Origin: Actinomycetota bacterium
GTDB lineage: Bacteria; Actinomycetota; Acidimicrobiia; Acidimicrobiales; CADCTF01
NCBI GenBank assembly: GCA_019348305.1
Contig: JAHWJQ010000006.1
Span: 1 to 26,132 of the forward strand
Length of the DNA: 26,132 nucleotides
Direction: 5' to 3'
Numbering within the stretch: position 1 is the first letter of the stretch; each line of letters opens with the position of its first letter. The notes beneath the pieces were generated by a model. That model made no database searches, had not been told where the DNA came from, and saw only the letters and a program-made list of their open reading frames with translations. Position numbers and translations under genes: made by a program. Below, piece by piece: positions 1 to 7,009 of the stretch.

Positions 1-11
1 TCTTCCGATCT
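1..11. other. Residual Illumina adapter sequence
   Basis: The first 11 bases, TCTTCCGATCT, are identical to the 3' end of the Illumina TruSeq adapter. On the minus strand they read AGATCGGAAGA, the usual adapter read-through start. They sit exactly at the contig edge, where untrimmed adapter is expected. The reading frame of the flanking minus-strand gene stays open through them, but the residues they encode should not be trusted. Confidence 0.85.
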
Positions 12-1169
12 GGCGTTCCACTCCGCGACGGCGAGGTGCAGGGCGGCCACGAGTAGGTCCTCTTCGGTACCGACACCTCCTCGCTCGGCCAGCGCCCGGG
101 TTTGGTCCTCTGTGAGGCGAACGTGGTGGAAGCCGAAGCCCGCCTCATCCTTGGACCCCTCAGAGGTCAACCGAGCCGGAGGGGAGAGCAGGTCGCGGAC
201 CTTCTCCATCATGTTCCGGTACCCCTGCAGACCCTTGAAGGAGTTGGCCGGTGCCGGCCGCACCGGCAGGTCGGAGGTGGCCAAGAACTGGGGTCGGGTT
301 GGGGAGTTCCCGCCGCCGGCGTAGGCGCGGGCGATCGTGCGCACCACGTGGAGCGCGCCAGGCCCGTCGGCCGCGGCGTGGTTGACGTTCAGCATCAAGA
401 GGTCACCACCCGTCGGCAGCCGGGCCAGCACCGCCCTCAGCGGAGGCTCTTGGGTGAGCGGCACCTCTTCGTACTGCAGCTGCTCTCGGGCCAGGGCCAG
501 TGCCTGGTCGTCCGGACACTCGAGCACGGTCAACGGGACACCCGCCTCCTCCCGCCCCAGCGCGTCGGCCATGGAGGCGGCCAGCCGGCGCTCGTCGAGA
601 TGGACGCCGACGCCGACCTCGAGTTGCACACCGGCATGGGCGAGGCCGACCTCACGGGCCGCGGCTGCCGCCAACGCCATCTCGTGGGGCCACAGCCACT
701 CGCAGTCGAGGTGCGACCGGTGGTGGCCCTGGCGGCCCCGCAAGACGCGCAAGAGGTCCTCCGCCATGCCGGCAGCGTTGTGCACCGCGATGGAGCGAAG
801 GGAGTAACGGGCCGGTCCTTGGCCGCGGCGGTCCAGCGGCGAGAACCGGTCCACGTGGGCGCTGATCCGGTTGCCGGTGATCGAGATGTGCAAGCTGCTG
901 GCGTTGGAGATCTCCCGTAGCGAGAGCGACCGAGCGTGGAAGATGCGTCCCAGCCCGGTGTCGCGGCTGAATCGACCGTCAGCTTCGAGCGCGGCGATGG
1001 CAGCTACCGGGTCGTCCGGGGTCAAGCGAGCTGTGCCACCCCCCGACGGGGCGTGGGCGCCGGCTTCGAGCAGCGACTGGAGGGTCGTCTGCTCCTCGCC
1101 GGCGCCTCCCGCTCCGGCCGCTGGGAGCTCAGGCGACTGCGCCCCTTCCCACATCCGCTTCAGCGCCAT
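12..1169 (-). CDS. Condensation-domain / WS-DGAT-like acyltransferase (3' truncated)
   Basis: A minus-strand frame is open from an ATG at 1169 to the contig edge with no stop, so the C-terminus is missing and about 386 residues remain. The key motif is NHAAADG near residues 263-269, in the context LNVNHAAADGPGALHVV. It fits the HHxxxDG catalytic motif of condensation-domain acyltransferases, which include wax-ester synthase/DGAT, PapA-type and NRPS condensation domains. The first His is Asn here. The family transfers acyl groups from CoA or a carrier to an alcohol or amine; the substrate cannot be told from sequence. The N-terminal third (SLSLREISNASSLHISITG and the region after) is a domain I do not recognise. 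The start is uncertain: no clear Shine-Dalgarno precedes 1169, and a second ATG lies five codons in. The gene is divergent from the lipoprotein gene. Confidence 0.7.
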
Positions 1170-1201
1170 CCTGGTCCCGCACGATACAGTCGCCCCTCCA
1201 C

Positions 1202-1240
1202 GCGGGCGTAGTTGAGAGACGACATCAGCCTTCCGAGCTG
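1202..1240 (+). pseudogene. 5'-half relic of tRNA-Gly(TCC)
   Basis: This stretch matches the 5' half of a tRNA-Gly: acceptor strand GCGGGCG, TA, a D-arm remnant, and an anticodon stem TCAGC/GCTG with loop CTTCCGA, giving anticodon TCC. Bases 1199-1213 are identical to 2709-2723 at the start of the intact tRNA-Gly(CCC) downstream. After 1240 the similarity stops: there is no T-arm and no 3' acceptor strand, so it cannot be a working tRNA. Such fragments can be left by integration or rearrangement at a tRNA gene. Confidence 0.6.
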
Positions 1241-1304
1241 CCCGAAAGGCGACGCTGCCAACGCTTCACGTCCTCGCCGGCGAGCGATGGGCAGAGAGGA
1301 TGCG

Positions 1305-1862
1305 ATGACCGAGACCGTCGTGCGTTCACGGGCAGCGGAGAGAGCCTTCCGCGCGGTAGTGGCCGGCCTTCTGCTGGTCACGATGGCGGCGTGCGGGTCG
1401 GGTTCGGAGGAGGCCGAGCCACAGCCGGATGACCTCGAGACCGTACGAGGTGAAGGGTTCAGCGTCTTGTTGCCCAAGGGAGCCGAGCGCCAGGAACAAC
1501 CCGTTCCCGGAGGCGACCTGAAGGTGATCCTGTACGGGGTCGAGCGGGGTGACGCCTTCTACGCGCTCAGCTACACCGAGCTGCCGGAGGGGACGCCCAT
1601 CAGCACCGACGGTGCGGTGGAAGGGAGCGCCTCGAACATCGGCGGGACGGCAGTCGACAAGGTGCCGCTGACCTACAAGGGCTTCGAGGCGATCGATGCC
1701 CGCATAACCGGAGCCAAGAACAACGGCGTCGAGGGCACCGCCTTCACCAGGGTCGTATCCACCCCGGGCCGCCTCTACCAGGTGCTGACGGTCGTCAAGG
1801 GCAAGGACGCCGCGGTGAGCGAGACGCACAAGCGCATCCGGGAGTCTCTGGAATTCGGCTAG
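1305..1862 (+). CDS. Small secreted lipoprotein, unknown function
   Basis: The protein has 185 residues from the ATG at 1305. Its N-terminus is basic (RSRAAERAFR), followed by the hydrophobic stretch AVVAGLLLVTMAAC ending in a lipobox-like MAAC, so it is probably lipidated on Cys and anchored on the outer face of the membrane. The mature part starts with a Gly/Ser/Glu-rich linker. It continues as a compact domain (GEGFSVLLPKG ... GRLYQVLTVVKG ... RIRESLEF) that resembles PsbP/Mog1-type or DUF1795-like folds in style; I cannot assign a family. GAGGA lies 4 bases before 1305. An ATG at 1286 and a TTG at 1212 are in frame but would put extra charged residues before the signal peptide, and 1212 lies inside the tRNA relic. 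Confidence 0.75.
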   Translation: MTETVVRSRAAERAFRAVVAGLLLVTMAACGSGSEEAEPQPDDLETVRGEGFSVLLPKGAERQEQPVPGGDLKVILYGVERGDAFYALSYTELPEGTPISTDGAVEGSASNIGGTAVDKVPLTYKGFEAIDARITGAKNNGVEGTAFTRVVSTPGRLYQVLTVVKGKDAAVSETHKRIRESLEFG

Positions 1863-1932
1863 GAGCGCCTGGAAAAGCTGGGGTGACCAGCGCTTTGGTG
1901 GCCTCATTCCACCTGCGGGCGTAGGGGAACGG

Positions 1933-2157
1933 ATGCGGTTCGAGCGGATCACCATCAACCCGATGCAGATGGGGGGCCTCCCGTGCATCCGCGGCCTGCG
2001 CATCCCGGTGACGACGATCGTGGGCCAGCTCGCCGCCGGCCGCACCCACGCTCAGATCCTCGCCGACTTCCCCGAGCTCGAGGAAGCTGACATCTATGCC
2101 GCCCTCGAGTTCGCCGCCGAGGCGGTGCAGGAGCGGGAGGTCCCCCTCGTCGGTTGA
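1933..2157 (+). CDS. DUF433 antitoxin (VapB45-like)
   Basis: The 74-residue protein shows the DUF433 pattern: ITINPMQMGGLPCIRGLRIPV, then TIVGQLAAGRTHAQILADFPELEEADIYAAL, which is a helix-turn-helix-like DNA-binding fold. DUF433 proteins are commonly paired with DUF5615 PIN-like toxins, which they neutralise and whose operon they repress. AGGGGA lies a few bases before the ATG. The stop codon overlaps the TTG start of the toxin remnant (TTGA at 2154-2157), the usual translational coupling of such pairs. The antitoxin is intact although its partner is broken, so it may be an orphan. Confidence 0.85.
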   Translation: MRFERITINPMQMGGLPCIRGLRIPVTTIVGQLAAGRTHAQILADFPELEEADIYAALEFAAEAVQEREVPLVG

Positions 2158-2547
2158 GGCTGCTGGTCGACCAGAACCTGGCCCGCCGGGTGGCCGCCGG
2201 GTTGCGCGACGCCGGCCACGACGCGGTTCGCGTCGCTGAACGAGGCTGGCGGCGGCCGACGACGACGAGATCCTGGCCCTCGCCGCCGCCGAGGAACGGG
2301 TCATCGTCTCGGAGGACACCGACTTCGGGGCCCTTCTGGCCCGGCGCTAACACCGTCGGTCGTACTCCTTCGCTCTGCCGAGCCGCTCACGCCGGACGCC
2401 CAGGTCACCCTCCTGGTCGCCAACCTGGCGGTCGTGGAGGACGACCTGCACGAAGGCGCAGTCGTGGTGTTGGCCCGGGGCCGGATCACGGTGCGCCGAC
2501 TCCCGATCCGACCCGCCGAGTGGTCGCCGGCGTGGCTGGCGCAGTGA
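2154..2547 (+). pseudogene. DUF5615 PIN-like toxin, frameshifted twice
   Basis: The frame opens with the DUF5615/Mut7-C signature LRLLVDQNLARRVAAGLRDAGHD, where the early Asp is the metal-binding position. At about 2243-2247 it must shift one base to continue as LAAADDDEILALAAAEERV and VIVSEDTDFGALLARR. It then meets TAA at 2348-2350. One more one-base shift near 2345 restores a frame reading TPSVVLLRSAEPLTPDAQ, on to a TGA at 2545-2547. With two missing bases restored, the product would be about 131 residues, close to the family size. So the sequence shows two single-base losses in an otherwise complete toxin. Real decay, tolerated because toxin loss is harmless, or two assembly errors are both possible. 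Confidence 0.75.
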
Positions 2548-2571
2548 GTGCGCCGGCCTCGTTGGTACCGT

Positions 2572-2638
2572 CCCGTGACGGCCCGTGACGTCGGGTCGTC
2601 GTCCCGTTCGGTCACGTCGAGGTCACGACAAGGTCACG
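2572..2638. repeat. Cluster of GTCACG/CGTGAC motifs with helical phasing
   Basis: CCCGTGACG occurs at 2572-2580 and 2582-2590. On the same strand the inverted form GGTCACG occurs at 2610, 2621 and 2632, spaced exactly 11 bases apart, about one helical turn. That makes five half-sites in 67 bases, arranged as two facing three. They lie between the broken toxin gene and the tRNA-Gly. A multimeric DNA-binding protein or a replication/segregation type site would look like this; no partner protein is evident. Confidence 0.5.
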
Positions 2639-2711
2639 GAGGTACTCAGGCACATGAGCAAGAAATGGGATTAGCGGCCTGAAGGGGTTTTGGTAGGTTT
2701 CACTTCATCAC

Positions 2712-2782
2712 GCGGGCGTAGTTCAGAGGCAGAACATCAGCTTCCCAAGCTGAGAACGCGAGTTCGATTCTCGTCGCCCGCT
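2712..2782 (+). tRNA. tRNA-Gly (anticodon CCC)
   Basis: The 71 bases fold as a standard cloverleaf. Acceptor GCGGGCG pairs with CGCCCGC, D-stem GTTC with GAAC, and anticodon stem TCAGC with GCTGA around loop TTCCCAA (anticodon CCC). A 4-base variable loop follows, then T-arm GCGAG-TTCGATT-CTCGT with one G-T pair, and discriminator T. The CCA end is not encoded. It reads GGG codons. The gene marks the left border of the Fic/helicase cluster. Confidence 0.93.
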
Positions 2783-2994
2783 CTCTCACAAAGCCCAGGT
2801 CAGCGCCTTGCCTGCTCCTTTCTGGCCGGCGGTGCTTGCGCGAAATCCGGCATTTTCCGGCATCGATCGCGGGACTTGACACGTCCAGTCCGCGGTGTGG
2901 CGCTGGTGCGCTCGGGGCCCCTGCGCTGCTCCTGAGTCCGGGCAGCGCATGCGCACCCGCCCCCGATAGCCTGGTGGGCTGCCGGGCCCAACGT

Positions 2995-3057
2995 TATAGA
3001 AGCTTGCCGGTCGGACCCTGACCGTGAAGGAAAGAGCCGTTTCCTTGCGGGTAAGCT
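2995..3057 (+). promoter_or_regulatory. Nested inverted repeat and possible promoter before fic
   Basis: Two inverted repeats are nested just before the Fic start. The outer arms AGCTTGCC (3001-3008) and GGTAAGCT (3050-3057) pair over 8 bp with one G-T. The inner arms AAGGAAA (3027-3033) and TTTCCTT (3040-3046) pair perfectly around GAGCCG. TATAGA at 2995-3000 is a possible -10 box, which would start transcription inside the outer arm, so the structure may act as a DNA operator rather than an RNA leader. The rest of 2783-2994 shows only a direct repeat TCCGGCAT near 2848-2865 and no gene. Confidence 0.45.
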
Positions 3058-3070
3058 ACCGTTCGGCTTC

Positions 3071-4258
3071 GTGCGACTGGGTGACTTCGCCGACACCCCC
3101 TTCGGATCGGCACGCCGGACCGCCGGGCCCCACGGCTACGTCGCCTACTTCCCCCGGCCCATCCCCCGGGAGATCTCGATCGCCCCGGCGAACCTGCTGC
3201 GTCTCGCCGATGCCGAGGCCGCCCTCGGCCGCCTCGCCGGCGCCGGGCGTCTTCTTCCCCACCCTCATCTCCTGGTGGGTCCCTACCTCCGGCGGGAGGC
3301 GGTGGCGTCCACGCGCATCGAGGGCACTCAGGCGTCACTGCTCGATGTCTTCGACGCCGAAGCCAGCGACCAGCCCTTGGGCGCCGACGTCGAGGAGGTG
3401 GTCAGCTACGTCAGAGCGATGGAGCAAGGGCTTCAACGGCTCGAGACGCTCCCCGTGAGCACGCGGCTCGTCCGGGAGATGCACGCCATCATCCTGGCCG
3501 GCGTACGCGGCCAGGACCGCCAGCCGGGCGTGCTGCGCACGACCCAGAACTGGATCGGCTCGGCCGGAGCGACGATCGAAGAGGCGGCGTTCGTCCCCCC
3601 ACCCCCGGGCGAACTGAACGACCTACTCCGTGACCTCGAACGCTTCGTCCACGAGAAGCCGAGGTTGCCGCCGCTCATACAAGCCGCCCTCCTCCACTAC
3701 CAGTTCGAGACGATCCACCCGTTCCTCGACGGCAACGGTCGCCTGGGTCGCCTGCTCATCGTGTTCTTCCTGGTCGTGCGCGACCGGCTGCCCGAGCCGC
3801 TCCTCTACCTGTCGCCGTACTTCGAGGCCCGCCGACAGCAGTACTACCGTGCCCTTCAGGGCGTCCGCGAGCGGGGTGACTTCGAACAATGGCTCGCCCT
3901 GTTTCTCGACGGAGTGCGGATCCAGGCCGTCGACGCCGTGATCCGGGCGGAGCGGCTCACCGACCTTCGTGAGCAGTACCGCCAGAAGGTCCGGACCGCG
4001 ACTCGCGGGTCGGCCAACCAGCTCGTCGACCTCGCGTTCGAGCAGCCGGTGCTCAACGCTCGACTCGTCCAGGCCCGCCTCGACGTCACCCGGCCTGCAG
4101 CCCTCACGGCGCTCCGCCAGCTCAGCAATCTCGGCATCCTCAGCGAGGTCGGGGGCGGCCCGCGAGGCCAGCTGCGGTGGCGGGCGCACGACGTGTTGGC
4201 CGCGCTCGTCGACGAAGAGCCGGCGGTCCCCGTCACCGGCGCGGCGCGCCACGCCTAG
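3071..4258 (+). CDS. Class II Fic family AMP-transferase with C-terminal winged helix
   Basis: The 395-residue protein carries the full Fic motif HPFLDGNGRLGR at residues 216-227, with catalytic His216, so AMP (or another NMP) transfer to a target protein is likely. An N-terminal STRIEG at 80-85 matches the inhibitory (S/T)xxxE(G/N) motif, which makes this an autoinhibited class II Fic with Glu84 as the blocking residue. The flap region QNWIGSAGATIEEAAFVPPPP is typical. The C-terminal third (QPVLNARLVQARLDVTRPAALTALRQLSNLGIL) is a winged helix-turn-helix, so the protein may bind DNA, possibly the inverted repeat just upstream. Translation starts at GTG 3071. It is followed after 12 bases by the nuclease-helicase gene, so it is probably co-transcribed. 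The target protein is unknown; DNA-replication proteins and toxin-like roles are known for other Fics. Confidence 0.9.
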   Translation: MRLGDFADTPFGSARRTAGPHGYVAYFPRPIPREISIAPANLLRLADAEAALGRLAGAGRLLPHPHLLVGPYLRREAVASTRIEGTQASLLDVFDAEASDQPLGADVEEVVSYVRAMEQGLQRLETLPVSTRLVREMHAIILAGVRGQDRQPGVLRTTQNWIGSAGATIEEAAFVPPPPGELNDLLRDLERFVHEKPRLPPLIQAALLHYQFETIHPFLDGNGRLGRLLIVFFLVVRDRLPEPLLYLSPYFEARRQQYYRALQGVRERGDFEQWLALFLDGVRIQAVDAVIRAERLTDLREQYRQKVRTATRGSANQLVDLAFEQPVLNARLVQARLDVTRPAALTALRQLSNLGILSEVGGGPRGQLRWRAHDVLAALVDEEPAVPVTGAARHA

Positions 4259-4270
4259 AGGTCGCCGAAA

Positions 4271-7009
4271 GTGGCTCGGGGGCGCGAGGCGGGCGACTGG
4301 GAAGTCGACCGAGCGCGCGCCCGACCCGGCGAGATGGAGGTCGCTCGCACCCTGAGTCGCCATCCGCTCGTGTCTGGCGTGCACGACCACTCGGAGACAA
4401 ACGAGACTCCCGACTTCGAGTTCACCCTCGACGGTCGCCCGGTGCGACTCGAGTTGAAAGAGAAGCGAACTCCCTGCAGCTCTGAGATCGCGGCGATGTG
4501 GCCGGACGTTCCGGAGCCCAGCCTTCTCATCGTGGACGAGCTCTCGCTCCGCCGGCTGGTGTGGGCTGATGGGCTCGGCTACCTCGTCATCGACGATCAG
4601 CCGCGCCGCAGCTGGCATCTCTTCGGCCCATGGGAACTATGGCTGGCTCCGCGGCGACGCTACGAGCGGCCTGGCGACAGAGGTTCGGGCCCGTTCCTCA
4701 AGGGCAAGGTGCTGCTCGACGCCCGTACCTCGGCGGTGACCACGCCGACGTTCGACGTCGACGCGCTGATCGAAGTGGTCCGACGGTCAAGGGGTGCCCT
4801 CATTCAGGTCGAGGCCGTCGACATCAGGGGTCACGGTCCGCTGCCGACCGTGCCCCGGATCGACCGGTCCACAATTCTCGACCGGTCCCGACGGCAATAC
4901 GCCCCGAGTGCGCTGGCACCGGCGCCAGCTCCATCCGCCGATGGTGAGGGCGACGATGACTGGTGCGGCTTGAGCGCACGCCTTGTCGCCGCCGTCCGGG
5001 ACAAGTGGCGCTGGAGAGAGCTGACGGCCGTCCAGAAGGCCGCCATCCCGGCGATACTCGAGCAGCAGTCCACCCTCGTCCTCGGTCCGACCGCCGGGGG
5101 AAAGACCGAGGCAGCGATGCTGCCCCTCCTCGACCGGTGGCAGTTGGAAGGATGGGGCGCAGATCGACCGTCGATCCTGTGTCTGAGCCCGCTCAAGGCT
5201 CTTCTCAACGACCAGCTCGACCGCTGGCAGCAAGCGACGGCGCTCGTGGGCGCCTCCGCGTTCACCTGGCACGGCGACGTCACCTCCGACGAGAAGCGAG
5301 CGTTCCGAGCTGACCCGGCGGACGTGCTTCTCAGCACCCCGGAGAGCCTGGAGCTGCTCCTTTCCAACGGTGAGGACCGCCGCCGGCTGGCAGGAGTCCG
5401 GGCCGTCGTCATCGACGAGGCCCACGCCTTCGTGGGCGGTCCACGCGGCGCCCAGGTCGCAAGCCTGCTGGAGCGACTAGAGGCGACCGCCCACGAGGAC
5501 ATCCAACGGATCGCACTGTCAGCGACGGTGTCGGACCGAGACGCCGTCGTCGCATGGCTTCGAGGTCGGAGCTTGCGCGAGGCCCGGGCGGTCGACGGTG
5601 GTCGGGCCACGATCGGCGAGGTGGTGACGATCCGCAGCTACGAGACCGGCGAGGAGGCGGCCGAGACGATCGCTCGGGAGCGGCAGGGACGCCGCAGTCT
5701 GGTCTTCGCCGGCTCACGCCGGCGAGTCGAGGACCTGGCGCTCCGGCTCGGCGTCGCCGCCCACCACTCATCCGTCTCAGGTCACCGACGCGCCGGCGCG
5801 CTTGATGATCTGCGCACTGGCGCAACTGACGTGCTCGTAACCAGCTCCAGTCTGGAGATGGGCATCGACGTGGGCGATCTCGACCTGGTCATCCACGATG
5901 GGCCGCCTCCGGGGCCCTCCAGCTACCTGCAACGACTCGGCCGCGCCGGCCGGCGCACGGGGCACCGCGCCATCACCTTCCTGGTCGGATCGCCGGACGA
6001 CCTCCTCCTCGTCCTCGCCACCCTCCTGCGCGCCCGTCGGGAGGCCCTCGAGCCTGTCGATCCGAGGCGAGGAGCGCGCCTGGTGCTGGGCCAGCAGGCG
6101 GTCCTGTTCGCGCGCCAGCAGGCGATCTCCAGCAGGGCTGAGCTGTACGAGACGCTTCGGTTCAGCCCGGTCTTCGCTGGGCTGCGCAACGACATCGAGG
6201 CGACGATCGACCATCTCGTCGCCGGCGGCTACCTGGCCGCCCGGGGTGACGTGCTCGCCCTCGGGGCTGAGGGTCAACGACGCTACGGCAGCGGGGTACG
6301 CGACCTGCTCGCAACCTTCCAGGGATCGTCGAACGCGGCCGTCGTCGATCAGGACGGCCAAGAGGTAGGCGAGGTCGACTGGTCCCTCGTCGAGGCCGAA
6401 GATGCGCCGGCCCGCCGGACGGGGCTCGTACTCGGCGGTACTCGGTGGAAGGTCCTCACCGTCCACTCGTCACCGAGGAAGGTCATCGTCGCACCGGGCG
6501 GCACGGCGGCGGCGCGCGGCTGGAGGGGCACGTCCATGCCTGTCACCCGGGCGAGCTGGGAGGCGGCGCGGGAGGTCCTCCTGTCGACCGATGTCCCGTC
6601 GAACAGCGACGTTCGGGCTGACGCCTGGCTCGACCGGCTCCGCCGGGACTGGAAGCCTCGACTGGACGAGCCGGTCGCCGCCGACCATGACGGCGCGGTG
6701 GCCCACACCTTCGCCGGCGACGAGGTGCACCGGGCGGTGCTCCACGCTCTCGGCATCGAAGGGCGAACGGAGGGACCCACGCTGCGTCTGTCGTCACCAC
6801 CGGGTGAGATTCGGTCCCGGGCCGCGCATGGCCTCGCCGACCTGGCCGGCTTGCTCGATCGGGAGGCAGCGAGGGTGGCCGACCTGATACCGGTCGCACA
6901 CCGGGCGCTGTGCGCACCGTCGGTGCTCGTGGCCGAGGCACGGGAGTTCGAGGTGGACGGAGCCGGCATCGAAGCCGTCCTTACACTGCTGGCGACATGG
7001 CGTTCCTGA
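4271..7009 (+). CDS. PD-(D/E)xK nuclease - SF2 (Lhr-like) helicase fusion
   Basis: The protein has 912 residues. The N-terminal part has a possible PD-(D/E)xK core: PD at 47-48 and ELK at 61-63, in TPDFEF and VRLELKEK, so a Mg-dependent DNase activity is plausible. After a proline/alanine linker (about 215-225) comes a complete SF2 helicase: Walker A GPTAGGKT at 272-279, DEAH at 382-385, SAT at 417-419, and motif VI QRLGRAGRR at 554-562. The motif spacing and length recall Lhr-type helicases. The last 270 residues are a domain I cannot name. The start at GTG 4271 has AGAGG nine bases upstream; an internal ATG at 4334 is an alternative but would shorten the nuclease domain. The 3' end overlaps the next gene by 13 bases. 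The context suggests a nucleic-acid-targeting system together with Fic. Confidence 0.87.
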   Translation: MARGREAGDWEVDRARARPGEMEVARTLSRHPLVSGVHDHSETNETPDFEFTLDGRPVRLELKEKRTPCSSEIAAMWPDVPEPSLLIVDELSLRRLVWADGLGYLVIDDQPRRSWHLFGPWELWLAPRRRYERPGDRGSGPFLKGKVLLDARTSAVTTPTFDVDALIEVVRRSRGALIQVEAVDIRGHGPLPTVPRIDRSTILDRSRRQYAPSALAPAPAPSADGEGDDDWCGLSARLVAAVRDKWRWRELTAVQKAAIPAILEQQSTLVLGPTAGGKTEAAMLPLLDRWQLEGWGADRPSILCLSPLKALLNDQLDRWQQATALVGASAFTWHGDVTSDEKRAFRADPADVLLSTPESLELLLSNGEDRRRLAGVRAVVIDEAHAFVGGPRGAQVASLLERLEATAHEDIQRIALSATVSDRDAVVAWLRGRSLREARAVDGGRATIGEVVTIRSYETGEEAAETIARERQGRRSLVFAGSRRRVEDLALRLGVAAHHSSVSGHRRAGALDDLRTGATDVLVTSSSLEMGIDVGDLDLVIHDGPPPGPSSYLQRLGRAGRRTGHRAITFLVGSPDDLLLVLATLLRARREALEPVDPRRGARLVLGQQAVLFARQQAISSRAELYETLRFSPVFAGLRNDIEATIDHLVAGGYLAARGDVLALGAEGQRRYGSGVRDLLATFQGSSNAAVVDQDGQEVGEVDWSLVEAEDAPARRTGLVLGGTRWKVLTVHSSPRKVIVAPGGTAAARGWRGTSMPVTRASWEAAREVLLSTDVPSNSDVRADAWLDRLRRDWKPRLDEPVAADHDGAVAHTFAGDEVHRAVLHALGIEGRTEGPTLRLSSPPGEIRSRAAHGLADLAGLLDREAARVADLIPVAHRALCAPSVLVAEAREFEVDGAGIEAVLTLLATWRS

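Noticed and set aside
102..920. Plus-strand frames of up to 272 codons at the left edge
   Set aside because: They lie opposite the condensation-domain gene, which is open to the contig edge and has a recognisable active-site motif.
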